A stretch of DNA of 52,991 bases from positions 1-52,991 of the forward strand of contig CAYPHA010000031.1 in the NCBI GenBank assembly GCA_964410215.1, given 5' to 3'. Origin of the DNA: CAYPHA01 sp964410215 (lineage in GTDB: Bacteria > Calditrichota > Calditrichia > Calditrichales > CAYPHA01). Positions 25,972 to 35,568 of the stretch are shown piece after piece; the stretch's first letter is position 1, and every line of letters begins with the position of its first letter. A program made the translations under genes and the position numbers. Under the pieces are notes generated by a model. That model was not told the DNA's origin. It worked only from the letters and a program-made list of their open reading frames with translations, and did not search any database.

Positions 25972-28900
25972 ATGATAACGCAAAATAGAAAAGTCCCTTT
26001 TCTTGTCATGGCCGGGATTTTGATATTGATTTTTGCCTTTTCGGCTTCTGCCCGCGGACCGCTTTCGCCTTCAGCCGACATGACGATATCAAAAGTAAGC
26101 CAGGACAAGTATGCACGAACCCAGTGTAATATTGCCAACTGGTCCTACTGGTTTTATTATGACGGAAAAGCAGCCAACGATCCCAATGGGGATACGGGTG
26201 GCATTTATCCGCGTAATACGGCTGGTATGGTATTTGCCGAAGGTATCGTTTGGGGTGGCTTTCACAGGGACACCCTGAAAGTTGGTGGCCAGACATACAA
26301 TATCGGTACGACACCGGGTTGGATTACCACACCGGGCGACGGAATCAATCCGCCGGTCAGAGTTTTGGCTGATGATCCGCGTGCACGCATTTACCGGATC
26401 CGCCAGGATTTCAGGTCCCTAAGCAGTGTTAATGAAGACGGCGAAATCGAATATGATGCGTCGGTACTGCAGGATGCGGCGGAAGTGAATTTTATTTCCA
26501 GTACGGATGTGACCGATGATATGAAAGCCGCAGTGGTTAACCAGTATGCCACGGACTGGAAAGAATGGCCGGTTGATCTCGGTGCACCGTATTACGATGA
26601 AGACGGTAACGGCGAATACAATCCGGTACTGGATGCTGACGGTTATCCGATGATCGGAGAATTGAATGAAGACGGTAATTATGATGTGTTGTACGACCGT
26701 CCCGGTATTGCCGGCGCCGACCAGGTCATATGGTGGGTCGTCAATGATCTGAATGAATCCAGAACACTGAATTTGTATGGTGCGCCTCCTATCGGTCTTG
26801 AATTGCAGATAACGGTATGGGGCTATAATCAGCCGAATGGAACGCTGGGACAGATGTTCTTTAAAAAATTCAAGTTCATCAACAAGTCCGGTTTTCCTGT
26901 TGATTCCATGTTCGTATCGCAGTGGGCCGACCCGGATGTCGGTAACTATACCGACGACCTCGCCGGTTGTGATCCCGATCTGGGCGTGGGTTTTGCCTAT
27001 TCCGGATATCGTACGGATGGCGAATTTGATCCCTTTGGCCTGCCACCGGCAGCCGTCGGTTTTGACTTTTTCCAGGGACCACTGGTCGAAGGTAAAGCAG
27101 GCGAGGATTTGAATCATAATGGTGTCGATGATGCGGAAGATTTCGCTGTGTTCGATCTTAAAAAGGTTGGCCCGGGATATATCAACCTGCCGATGACCAG
27201 CTTCCTTTATTTTGCGGCAGGCAGCGCCATCTCCGACCCGGATCTGGGTGATTATGACGCCTCCAAAGAATGGTACAATATGCTGAACGGGTATATTCCG
27301 ACGCAGGACCTTGACAATCCGACACCCTATACGGTCGGGAATATTCCGGGTGGAACACCAACAAAGTTCCCGCTTTCCGGTGATCCTTTCCTGGGAACGG
27401 GCGACATTGATGGGGTTGGTCTGAATCTGCCTCCGGGCGACCGTCGTATCGGTATGTGCTCCGGCCCGTTCTGGATGGCTCCCGGTGACACGCAGGAAGT
27501 CGTTGTCGCGGTTGTCGGCGGTATTATCCAGCAGGAAGGCGGCGATAACCGTAACGCCGTTGCCCAGATGAAGCTGAACGACGCCTATGCCCAGTTCCTC
27601 TATGACAACCTGTTCCAGGGTATCCCCAGTCCGCCGACGGCACCCAATGTGTCCGTTACGGAATTCGAAAATAAAGTCACGCTGGACTGGAGCTTTGATA
27701 AAACGAGAATTTCTGAAACGGAACGTGATGATCCGCTTCTGGGTTTTGATTTTGAAGGTTATAATATCTACCAGCTTCCTACAGAAACGGCTTCCAAGGA
27801 TCAGGCAACACTTGTTGCTACATTCGATAAGGATAACTTTGTGGGAATTATCCGTGCGGAGCAGTTTCTGCCGTCCTTCGGGGACGTTGTTGAAGTACCG
27901 ATTCAGAAAGGTACGGATAGTGGTGTTCAGCGGTTTATCACTTTAGAACAGGATTATATTAATGAAAGACCGCTTTACAATGGACAAACCTATTACTTTG
28001 CGGTAACCGCTTATAATTATAATCCGGATCCTTCCGTACCGGAACCCTCCCTTGAATCGGGTCTGACCGCTATTCCGGTTATACCCCAGGCCCCGAAACC
28101 TGGTCTGGACTATGGTTCTGAAACGGGAGACGAGATTGAGTTTACGCATGACGAGGGTGTCGCGGAAATTACAGTCGATCTGGAAGTCATCGACCCCAAA
28201 AAGATTACGGGTGATGATTACCAGGTCTTTTTCGAGCCCTGGCATTTTTATCTGGATAAAGACGGACAATGGAAACGCACCAATTATCCGGATTCCGTTG
28301 GCGAAGGATTGGCCAAAGAATCCGATCTCGGCGGTTCTTCCCTGTCCGCTATAGCCTATACATCCCCAATAGCTGGTACGCGCGACCTCAAGTTCATACT
28401 GGATCTTGTGGCTGCTGACTATGACTATTCCGATGGTGTCTGGCTGAAGTTCCCGGCAGAGATTGAAATCAATGGCGCCGAGGATGCTATTGGAAATGCT
28501 TACGGACACTCTATCACCCCTGAAATTGATCTTGAAGAGAATACCGTTTTCTGGGGTCGAGCCGATACTACCGGGGATGGTGAGTTTTCCGGTGGCGAAG
28601 TATTTACAGTGAATGTAAATACACCGACCCTGCCAATAGATGTCGATTATACCATCTTTGATGACGGCTGGGCCACCGCTTATATGATAGGTACCGGTGA
28701 TTCCACCTATTTCAATCTTGGTGACGGCGTCGTGCATGCTGTAGGTACGACTACGATTAGCGAAGAAGCCTATCAGTTCAAGACCATAGATATGTGGGGT
28801 CTGAAGAATCTTACCGATAATGTCGTTGTTCTGGAAGGACAGGAACAACTTTACGATGAAGAAATCGAGATCAAAGGTGCCCCTGTTGTTGACGGATTTA

Positions 28901-29967
28901 AAATCGCTGTCAATGGAAGTTACGAGGCAGGCATTGATTTTAACCAGGTTGTTTACATTGCTCCGGATGGCAGGGAACGGGTTGTAAGTACCACAAGCGC
29001 GGGCCAGTCCGGTATCAGCAGTTATCACTATTCCGGCTGGAGTACGGATGGCGCCATGGCCTATCTTGGCGGAGTTCAGGGACGCGGGGTAACGGACGCG
29101 ACGATCCTGACCCATGATTATGAACTGCGGTTCACCGGTGAATTTGAGCCGGAAGAGGTCGATGGCCAGGTGCTGATGCATGTGAAAGAAGGTACCGGCT
29201 CCATGGCCTATCTCGCTGCGGCAAGAAGTGATGATCTCGCGAATCACCCCATGAATCCCAATCCGGGCTCCGATGATCCATTTATGGTACGCATACCGTT
29301 CGAGGTTTGGAATATAACGACAAACCAGCAGATCAATTTCCATATGATTGATCGTATGCAGAGCTATAGCGCTGATACGGTCTGGGTATTTAATCCGAAT
29401 GACCGTATGTACTGTGAATTCGTGAATTCACCATATACGGATGGAGCAATGCTGACCGATGCAGATCTGGATCAGATGACCTGGAACCTCGTATTCTGGG
29501 AAACACCATACGAGAACGGTGACGTGGTCAGGGTCATTTACCCCAATCCTATTGTACCCGGTACGGATTTTGTTACCTTCTCGACGGAAGGTCTGGGACA
29601 AACGGCATTCAGTGTAGAAGAGGCGAAGGCCGATGTCGATAAGGTCGGCGTGTTCCCGAATCCCTACTACGGATACAACACGGCTGAACCGGATCGCTTC
29701 ACTAAATTCGTTACATTTAATCATCTGCCGGAAAAAGTAACGGTTCGTATATTTGACTTGTCCGGTGTGCAGGTCCGGAAACTCACCGAGCAGGATAAGC
29801 AAGGTGGCGTAACTTCCCAGTTCCTGCGCTGGAATTTAAGAAACGAATCGGATATTCCTGTAGCCAGTGGTATTTACATTGCACATGTGGATATGCCTGA
29901 TGAAGGTAAGACCAAAGTGCTGAAGGTATTTATCATTCAATCACAGGAAATGTTAAAATACTATTAA
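25972..29967 (+). CDS. Giant secreted/surface protein with PNPYY-type C-terminal domain (module 2)
   Basis: A 1331-residue paralogue of the 8410 gene. Signal peptide about 1-27 (FLVMAGILILIFAFSASA). Acidic DxDGxG-like stretches (YYDEDGNGEYNP, about 205-235) may bind calcium but are not in a dockerin arrangement. A shared segment ADPDVGNYTDDLAGCDPDLG lies at about 320-340. Just before the fibronectin-like region come PGDTQEVVVAVVGG and then VTLDWSFDKT and FDFEGYNIYQLP (about 550-610), the same order as in its paralogue. The C-terminus (about 1225-1331; VFPNPYYGYN, VRIFDLSGVQVRKL, ASGIYIAHVDMPDEG) is sorting-domain-like, with an extra tail QSQEMLKYY. AAGGAG precedes ATG 25972. Presumably exported with the help of the PorV-like protein that follows. 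No catalytic motif seen. Confidence 0.8.
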   Translation: MITQNRKVPFLVMAGILILIFAFSASARGPLSPSADMTISKVSQDKYARTQCNIANWSYWFYYDGKAANDPNGDTGGIYPRNTAGMVFAEGIVWGGFHRDTLKVGGQTYNIGTTPGWITTPGDGINPPVRVLADDPRARIYRIRQDFRSLSSVNEDGEIEYDASVLQDAAEVNFISSTDVTDDMKAAVVNQYATDWKEWPVDLGAPYYDEDGNGEYNPVLDADGYPMIGELNEDGNYDVLYDRPGIAGADQVIWWVVNDLNESRTLNLYGAPPIGLELQITVWGYNQPNGTLGQMFFKKFKFINKSGFPVDSMFVSQWADPDVGNYTDDLAGCDPDLGVGFAYSGYRTDGEFDPFGLPPAAVGFDFFQGPLVEGKAGEDLNHNGVDDAEDFAVFDLKKVGPGYINLPMTSFLYFAAGSAISDPDLGDYDASKEWYNMLNGYIPTQDLDNPTPYTVGNIPGGTPTKFPLSGDPFLGTGDIDGVGLNLPPGDRRIGMCSGPFWMAPGDTQEVVVAVVGGIIQQEGGDNRNAVAQMKLNDAYAQFLYDNLFQGIPSPPTAPNVSVTEFENKVTLDWSFDKTRISETERDDPLLGFDFEGYNIYQLPTETASKDQATLVATFDKDNFVGIIRAEQFLPSFGDVVEVPIQKGTDSGVQRFITLEQDYINERPLYNGQTYYFAVTAYNYNPDPSVPEPSLESGLTAIPVIPQAPKPGLDYGSETGDEIEFTHDEGVAEITVDLEVIDPKKITGDDYQVFFEPWHFYLDKDGQWKRTNYPDSVGEGLAKESDLGGSSLSAIAYTSPIAGTRDLKFILDLVAADYDYSDGVWLKFPAEIEINGAEDAIGNAYGHSITPEIDLEENTVFWGRADTTGDGEFSGGEVFTVNVNTPTLPIDVDYTIFDDGWATAYMIGTGDSTYFNLGDGVVHAVGTTTISEEAYQFKTIDMWGLKNLTDNVVVLEGQEQLYDEEIEIKGAPVVDGFKIAVNGSYEAGIDFNQVVYIAPDGRERVVSTTSAGQSGISSYHYSGWSTDGAMAYLGGVQGRGVTDATILTHDYELRFTGEFEPEEVDGQVLMHVKEGTGSMAYLAAARSDDLANHPMNPNPGSDDPFMVRIPFEVWNITTNQQINFHMIDRMQSYSADTVWVFNPNDRMYCEFVNSPYTDGAMLTDADLDQMTWNLVFWETPYENGDVVRVIYPNPIVPGTDFVTFSTEGLGQTAFSVEEAKADVDKVGVFPNPYYGYNTAEPDRFTKFVTFNHLPEKVTVRIFDLSGVQVRKLTEQDKQGGVTSQFLRWNLRNESDIPVASGIYIAHVDMPDEGKTKVLKVFIIQSQEMLKYY

Positions 29968-30010
29968 TACCCGGAAGATGATTCAAGTGTATTATAAAGG
30001 GAGACCTGTT

Positions 30011-31051
30011 ATGATAAATAAGAAAATATTTAGCGGATGTGTAATTTTCGCTATCATTCTGTTAATGAGCGCATCTTCGGCATTCGCCGGAGACGTCGAT
30101 CGCATCGGTACGGCCTCCGGTGTCCAGGTACTGGTACCAACCGGCCCCCGGGATGTATCGACTGTAGGAGCCAATCTGGCTTACACCTCGGGAATCCATT
30201 CCCTGCATTGGAATCCCGCCGGTTTGTCCAGAATGGAAAATGCGGCCCAGGGACAATTTTCTACCATTACTATTTTTAATGATATCAAGGTGAATTACCT
30301 GGGTCTCGGTGTTAAAATGGGAACGCTGGGTCATCTGGCTTTCAGTGTTAAAGCCTTTGATTTCGGCGATATTCCCGTAACCACAGTTCAGGATATGGAC
30401 GGTGAAAGCGGTGCTACGTTCTCTCCAACCTTTGTTACGACGGCTCTGACCTATTCCAATGGGTTGACCGATCGTATCCGGGTTGGTGTTACGACGAAAT
30501 TCATCTATGAGAGCATCCCGTTAGCGAGTGCCAGTGCAATGGCCTTCGATATTGGCTTACAGTATCAGGGTCTGGCCGGCGTTGAGCCCCTTTCCTTTGG
30601 TGTTGTTATTAAAAATGTCGGTAGCAATATGCAGTACGATGGATCCGGAATGCTGGACGAATTTACCGATCCGGCAACAGGACGCCAGGACTTCCTGAAA
30701 AGGGAAGCGGCGGCAAATGACCTGCCGGCATCCTATGATATCGGTATCGGATACCGCATGGAGATGCAGGAGAAAAACGCAATGGTTTTTTCCAGCACCT
30801 TCAATAACAACAACTATGGATACGATAATGTCAAACTGGGTGTGGAATATATCTATGACGGATTCATCTTCCTGAGAGGTGGATACAACATGGGTATGGA
30901 TATGCCCAGCGAGGAACAGCTCTACGATTTCGCTTTTGGTGCCGGTATTCAGTACCAGCTCGGCGGAATGGACCTGTCGATCGACTATGCATTCAGGAAT
31001 TCGCAGTACTTTGATGCGAACAACATGTTTGGCCTGACGATCGGTCTGTAG
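30011..31051 (+). CDS. PorV/PorQ-family outer-membrane protein (module 2)
   Basis: About 346 residues. The frame opens at ATG 29978, but ATG 30011 follows AAAGGGAGA at good spacing and starts the signal peptide MINKKIFSGCVIFAIILLMS with cleavage after SAFA. The mature part begins with a variant of the family motif: VQVLVPTGPRDVSTVGANLAY, then GIHSLHWNPAGLSRM (WNPAG is the hallmark). Beta-strands alternate through to the C-terminus (FGLTIGL). Third gene of module 2, closed by a strong terminator 20 bases downstream. Likely a dedicated partner for export or surface placement of the 25972 protein, by analogy to PorV; this role is inferred. Confidence 0.86.
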   Translation: MINKKIFSGCVIFAIILLMSASSAFAGDVDRIGTASGVQVLVPTGPRDVSTVGANLAYTSGIHSLHWNPAGLSRMENAAQGQFSTITIFNDIKVNYLGLGVKMGTLGHLAFSVKAFDFGDIPVTTVQDMDGESGATFSPTFVTTALTYSNGLTDRIRVGVTTKFIYESIPLASASAMAFDIGLQYQGLAGVEPLSFGVVIKNVGSNMQYDGSGMLDEFTDPATGRQDFLKREAAANDLPASYDIGIGYRMEMQEKNAMVFSSTFNNNNYGYDNVKLGVEYIYDGFIFLRGGYNMGMDMPSEEQLYDFAFGAGIQYQLGGMDLSIDYAFRNSQYFDANNMFGLTIGL

Positions 31052-31070
31052 TCGTTCTGTAAGGACAACG

Positions 31071-31105
31071 AAAAGGCTATCCCATCCGGGATAGCCTTTT
31101 TTTTT
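31071..31105 (+). terminator. Strong intrinsic terminator of module 2
   Basis: A perfect 13-bp stem (AAAAGGCTATCCC and GGGATAGCCTTTT) with a 4-base loop, followed by T at every position from 31097 to 31105. A classic rho-independent terminator; on the other strand the A-run is less suited. Confidence 0.93.
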
Positions 31106-31137
31106 CACCAGGATAAATCCTGGTGATGGTACAACAG
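31106..31137. repeat. Half copy of the paired-hairpin repeat
   Basis: These 32 bases are identical to 15038-15069 and include one 9-bp-stem hairpin CACCAGGAT-AA-ATCCTGGTG. The second hairpin is absent. It sits between the terminator and the stop of the minus-strand receptor. Confidence 0.88.
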
Positions 31138-31146
31138 GAAAAAAGA

Positions 31147-33327
31147 TTAGTATTTAACCGAAAACGAAGCCTGTAGAAAACGCTTCTTAAGATGGTAATA
31201 GCGGAATCCGCTGTTGTCAAATAGATTATACGCAGCCAGCTGGACACTCAGTTCAAGACTGTTGAAGGAATGCCATTTATAACCAACTGATAGATCCATA
31301 TCATTAAACGGCTCTATGTTTTCCGTCTGTAAAACCGCATTATGGTCATAATACCAGGCCACACTTTTGCCTTCATAAAAATACGTTGTCGTAAAATTGA
31401 AGCCGGAAAGAGAAGCAAATTGCAGGTTCAGGCTGGCCGTTCTATCCGGTTTGTAAGCGTATAAAAGCGGATTTTCGATGTCCAGGTGCATGTACGATCC
31501 GGTTAGTGTGAAATAGGAGAGCAGACGATTCCAGGTTATGGAAGCATCCAGGCCTCTGGTCCGGTTTGTGCCCAGTTGAACATGGGCGAGGATATCTTCA
31601 AAAGGCCGCTCTAAAAGGGCATTATACACCGTTCTTGAAAACAGACCGATGGAGACATCCATATGATCATAGAAGGCATGCTCCGGAAAATACCGCATAG
31701 TGATGCCCCCATCGATAGAACGGTTATATTCCGGTTCCAAAAATGCAATCGTGCTGTCCTGACCGCTGATGATGGCTAATTCGCGTGCATACGTCTGTTG
31801 AATAAGTGAAGGATACTTAACATTCTTGCCGATGCTGAAATAAGGCGTTATACGCGCTCCCTCGGAAAAATAGTTTATTTTAAAACCCATCATGTTATTG
31901 ATATCCCTGTCCCCGTTAGCCAGAAAATCACCGCGTAATCCCAGAAATGTTTCCCAGGAAAGATTTTTAAGATCCGGCGTGCGATCCGTGTAAGAGAAGA
32001 CACCGGCCAGGGCCAGTCTGTTATCATAATTATACGCATGATACAACCGGTTTTCCCAGTTAATATCACGTACATGGGCATCGGATTTAAGATCGTTATG
32101 AAAATATTCTGACAGGACCTGCAGTTCACCAGCACTGATGGAAAACTTTTTAGTAACCTTCACATTCAAACGGTTTGAATGATAATCAGAAATGTATCGG
32201 GCGCTCCCTGTTGGAATACGTTCCACCGTATTTTCGGAAAAACTGTTATTCAACTGAATTTCAAGATCACTGATAGAAAAAATCCGGCCTGAATAGGATG
32301 CCGCTATAAAATAATTATGCAACGTACTTTTCCAGTTCGGCTTTTTATAATCCAGATGATATCCAATCAGTTTGCTGGTGAAACGACCGTTCTTGTGAAA
32401 GTAATTCAGGTTTAAGTGGTGGTTTTGTTTCGTTGTGGAAATATTGTTGTTTTTGGATTTAACGGAATACTGTTCACTGGGAAAGTATTCTATCTCCGGT
32501 GCAATGCGGTTTAGTTGGCCAAAGTAGCTGAAGATAAAATGATTTCCGAGCGGCACATTCATATTGCCAAGGAGATAATTAGTATCAAAACTACCGTATT
32601 TCCCCTTGAAGTAATAACGTTCTTTTGCCTCCTGATGGGTCGTTATATTGAGGATACCACCAAAAGCGCCATTCCCAAGGAGAGCCAGATTCCCGCCTTT
32701 AACCAGTTCCAGCTTTTGAATATTTTCAACAGGAATCAATGACAGATCAGCACTGTTGTCAATGCCGATATCATTGATTAAAATGCCGTCGAGGTACACA
32801 TTGACCTCATCAGCATTGCTTCCGCGTATTTGTATACCCCGTCCATCCAGGTCATTTCCTTCGATGCGGATCGAGGGAACAGGCTTCAGGATATCACTGA
32901 TCTCGCTACTGCCGTATATTTGAATTTCCTCCGCATGAATCGTTGTTTTTGCATGGGGTATGTCCCGGGAAAGCAAATTGATTTTATCAGCCATTATTAT
33001 AATTTCATCTCCCAGTTCTAACTCGGATGGTTGCAGATAAATGACGGGATGCTCTTTCAAGGCGGCGAGCGGGATAATGCGGGTTTTGTAACCCATAAAT
33101 TCGATGCTGATGGAATCGGTAAGCGATGTATCGCTGAGTTGCATCTGAAAATAGCCGTTTCGGTCCGTGCTGGTTCCGTTATCGGTTGTCAATAAAAGAA
33201 TATTGGCACCGGTAAGTGGCTCCCCGGTGGCACCATCATAGACGAATCCTCTTAGCAGGATCTCTTCTGCTGTCAATGGCTGGAATAATACAAAATACAA
33301 AATAAAAAATAAAAAATAGTGTTTCAT
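31147..33327 (-). CDS. TonB-dependent receptor, CirA/BtuB-like size
   Basis: About 726 residues. The frame is open further upstream to 33453, but that would overlap the lipoprotein gene; the ATG at 33327 starts a clear signal peptide (MKHYFLFFILYFVLFQPLTA). A short carboxypeptidase-regulatory-like domain follows (LLRGFVYDGATGEPLTGANI, TDRNGYFQM). The plug is typical (IRIEGNDLDGRGIQIRGSNA, DEVNVYLDGILIND, GNGAFGGILNITT). The barrel ends in ASFSVKY with a terminal aromatic. It is smaller than the two module receptors and closer to classical cobalamin or siderophore receptors, but no substrate can be named. It is the last gene of a minus-strand set with the lipoprotein (37-base gap) and the ABC exporter. 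Confidence 0.9.
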   Translation of the reverse strand: MKHYFLFFILYFVLFQPLTAEEILLRGFVYDGATGEPLTGANILLLTTDNGTSTDRNGYFQMQLSDTSLTDSISIEFMGYKTRIIPLAALKEHPVIYLQPSELELGDEIIIMADKINLLSRDIPHAKTTIHAEEIQIYGSSEISDILKPVPSIRIEGNDLDGRGIQIRGSNADEVNVYLDGILINDIGIDNSADLSLIPVENIQKLELVKGGNLALLGNGAFGGILNITTHQEAKERYYFKGKYGSFDTNYLLGNMNVPLGNHFIFSYFGQLNRIAPEIEYFPSEQYSVKSKNNNISTTKQNHHLNLNYFHKNGRFTSKLIGYHLDYKKPNWKSTLHNYFIAASYSGRIFSISDLEIQLNNSFSENTVERIPTGSARYISDYHSNRLNVKVTKKFSISAGELQVLSEYFHNDLKSDAHVRDINWENRLYHAYNYDNRLALAGVFSYTDRTPDLKNLSWETFLGLRGDFLANGDRDINNMMGFKINYFSEGARITPYFSIGKNVKYPSLIQQTYARELAIISGQDSTIAFLEPEYNRSIDGGITMRYFPEHAFYDHMDVSIGLFSRTVYNALLERPFEDILAHVQLGTNRTRGLDASITWNRLLSYFTLTGSYMHLDIENPLLYAYKPDRTASLNLQFASLSGFNFTTTYFYEGKSVAWYYDHNAVLQTENIEPFNDMDLSVGYKWHSFNSLELSVQLAAYNLFDNSGFRYYHLKKRFLQASFSVKY

Positions 33328-33364
33328 ATAGTGCTGTGCAGTGAATGATTCAGAGACCAATAGT

Positions 33365-34042
33365 TTATTTAAAGCGACGGTAGTCGCTGTTGCCGCTCTG
33401 ATCTTCCGCAAAAATATAGTAATAATTATCTTTTGACGGCAGATGCCATCCATCCCCCAGCCCGGAAAGAATTTTGCAACGGTAAAGAGCGCTGAGAGGT
33501 GTGATGAATTTAACGAATTCCAGGTCCATATCGAGCCGTTTCATATCCGGACTGAAGTCTTTAATGTAGTAAAAGGTGGCCTGAACAGTTTTAATATCTG
33601 CGAATCCCTGATAATCATAAATCCGGACATCACAATTTAACAGGCTTGAAGTCGGATATATTGATGCCTCTTTAATAATGGGTGCGACATAGACCAATTT
33701 GATGACGTACTCTTTATCCTCATTGTAAATGACGAACTGATCTTCGAAAGCATCATACTTTTCGGCCGTTACCGTTACCGGTACCGGTTTGTCCCTTTCT
33801 TCATCCGTTCCAAGATCGACGTGCAGTATATAATCACCGAAGTAATCGGTTAGCGTCTGTTGTATTCCGATTTGAACCAGAGCGCCGGCAACGGGTTCAT
33901 CGGTGAAAATGTTGCGTACCCTCCCTGATATGCGTATGGTATTATCCTCAACATCGGCATCATAATTATAGCCGATAAACTGTTCACAGCCAAGGAACAG
34001 AAAAAAGCCGGCAATGACACCTGTTCGGAAGAATACATGCAT
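33365..34042 (-). CDS. Lipoprotein with carboxypeptidase-regulatory-like domain
   Basis: About 225 residues. ATG 34042 (MHVFFRTGVIAGFFLFLGCE) gives a short signal peptide ending in a lipobox, LFLGC, so the protein is likely lipidated. The frame is open back to 34090 but that adds an unlikely N-terminus. Residues about 35-110 look like a regulatory beta-sandwich (IRISGRVRNIFTDEPVAGAL, YFGDYILHVDLG). The C-terminal half (about 115-225) has beta-rich segments and no known motif. It lies between the ABC permease and the TonB-dependent receptor, same strand, so it may be a surface partner of that receptor, as lipoproteins often are in this group. That role is inferred. Confidence 0.75.
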   Translation of the reverse strand: MHVFFRTGVIAGFFLFLGCEQFIGYNYDADVEDNTIRISGRVRNIFTDEPVAGALVQIGIQQTLTDYFGDYILHVDLGTDEERDKPVPVTVTAEKYDAFEDQFVIYNEDKEYVIKLVYVAPIIKEASIYPTSSLLNCDVRIYDYQGFADIKTVQATFYYIKDFSPDMKRLDMDLEFVKFITPLSALYRCKILSGLGDGWHLPSKDNYYYIFAEDQSGNSDYRRFK

Positions 34043-34105
34043 TTTCGTGTTTTCTCGAATCTTCAGGACTATCCGGAGCAATATAGTCAATATTTTTACC
34101 GAAAT

Positions 34106-35368
34106 CTATTTAGTTTGTATCCACTTCCAGATCTCCGGCAGGGTCGGACGCTTACCATACATCAGAATACCGATGCGGTAAATCTTCGCTGTTAACCAGA
34201 TCAGCACAAGAACTGTGAGTATGAGAAGAATGATGCTGGCTAAAATTTCGAATGATGAGGGCGTGCTCAGATTGATCCGGGTAAACATGATAATCGGTGT
34301 GAAAAACGGTATATAGGAAAGAACAGTGATCATGGTACTGTCCGGATTTTTAACCATGAAACCAATCAGCATGAGGGGAATAATCAGGATAAATACGATC
34401 GGTGCTGAAACCTGCTGGGCTTCCTGTTCCGTCGTTGTTATGGCACCAATGGCTGCATACATCGATGAAAATATGAAAAACCCGAGGACATAAAAGAGGA
34501 TAAAATATAAAAAGATTTCAGGCGCAATATTCAATGCACCGGCGGAAACGGGCATCATAGATCCGCCATAGGTAATCAGGCCGACACCAATTGCCGACCA
34601 GATCAGGTACTGCGTCAACCCCACGGAACCCTGGCCAAGAATTTTACCGGCCATCATCTGAAAGGGATTGGCGGAGGAAAGGAGAACCTCGATGATGCGG
34701 GTCGTTTTTTCCTGGATGATTTCACGCATGACATTGGCCCCATATCCGAAAATCGTTATATACAGAATAATTACAAAGGCGAAAGTGGTCAGATATTCGG
34801 TTAAAAATCCACTTTCGGCCTGTGTGCCGCCCTTTACAATTTTATAGGTTTTAAGGGAGAGACTTTTGGTTAGTTTGTTAATTTCTTCTGCTACCAGACC
34901 GGACGCTTCCAGCCGGTGATTGATGACGATTTCACCGATGGCTCCGCGTAAACGACGGTTGATGTCGAAGTTGGCCACATTTTTTGCATAATAATCGAGT
35001 TTGCCTTCTTCTACAATATCAGCGGGAATATGTATAAAACCATCGATATCCTCAGATTCAACGCGGGCTCTCTGTGCATCGATAATGGCCTGAACAGAGT
35101 CGGTAAGTTCAACCCGGTCTATAAGGAATTTCTTACTTCCATCTTTCAGGGAATCATCAAGGGATTCATTTAATTCATCATAAACAAAATCGGTTTCATC
35201 GATGATTTGGATACGATTCGGTTTTTCAGAATCAACACCGATCAGCAATGTCGGTACGATACCCATGCCGATCATGATTACCGGAATCAAAAGAGTTAAA
35301 ATGATAAAACTCTTTTTAAATACCGCTTCTGTATATTCGCGCTTGATTAAGATCCAGATTTTCTTCAT
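34106..35368 (-). CDS. ABC-2 type transporter permease (NatB-like)
   Basis: A 420-residue inner-membrane protein. One N-terminal transmembrane helix (about 19-42; FIILTLLIPVIMIGMGIVP) is followed by a large extracytoplasmic domain (about 45-185), then about five to six helices from 190 on (YLTTFAFVIILYITIFGYGA, FLYFILFYVLGFFIFSSMYA, APIVFILIIPLMLIGFMV, ILASIILLILTVLVLIWLTA). This is the NatB/ABC2_membrane_3 layout. The conserved cytoplasmic loop VMREIIQEKTTRIIEVLLSS is the usual coupling segment after the second helix. It pairs with the ATPase at 35569. NatAB exports sodium in Bacillus; the substrate here is unknown and could be a drug or peptide. Confidence 0.9.
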   Translation of the reverse strand: MKKIWILIKREYTEAVFKKSFIILTLLIPVIMIGMGIVPTLLIGVDSEKPNRIQIIDETDFVYDELNESLDDSLKDGSKKFLIDRVELTDSVQAIIDAQRARVESEDIDGFIHIPADIVEEGKLDYYAKNVANFDINRRLRGAIGEIVINHRLEASGLVAEEINKLTKSLSLKTYKIVKGGTQAESGFLTEYLTTFAFVIILYITIFGYGANVMREIIQEKTTRIIEVLLSSANPFQMMAGKILGQGSVGLTQYLIWSAIGVGLITYGGSMMPVSAGALNIAPEIFLYFILFYVLGFFIFSSMYAAIGAITTTEQEAQQVSAPIVFILIIPLMLIGFMVKNPDSTMITVLSYIPFFTPIIMFTRINLSTPSSFEILASIILLILTVLVLIWLTAKIYRIGILMYGKRPTLPEIWKWIQTK

Positions 35369-35421
35369 TATGTCAGGACCTCCTTATTATCGTTTATTGT
35401 TTATATTAATAGAGCGTGCTG

Positions 35422-35553
35422 ATTAACCCACCCCGCCTTCGGCACCCCTATGTCACCTGCTTCCTTTTACCTCGATCCCTGAACCTTGCGCCTTCTTTAC
35501 ATCCCCCCACCCCCCTTTGCTAAGGGGGCGTTCAGCTCCTGTCACCTGCTTCC
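35422..35553. repeat. Repeat cluster between ABC ATPase and permease genes
   Basis: 35497-35549 is the inverted partner of 2774-2826 (51 of 53 identical). 35425-35450 is a partial C-rich element resembling the reverse complement of the right end of the 2945-3015 repeat. GTCACCTGCTTCC occurs twice (35452-35464 and 35541-35553). The cluster fills most of the 200-base gap inside the transporter operon. Confidence 0.85.
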
Positions 35554-35568
35554 TGTTTCCTTGCCCCT

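Noticed and set aside
26570..26690. Dockerin or EF-hand repeats in the module 2 secreted protein
   Set aside because: Several DxDGxG-like stretches are present, but spacing and flanking helices do not match a dockerin pair or EF-hands.
27943..29343. 466-codon minus-strand frame opposite the module 2 secreted protein
   Set aside because: Same reason: it lies fully inside a well-supported gene and has no ribosome site, signal or known motif.
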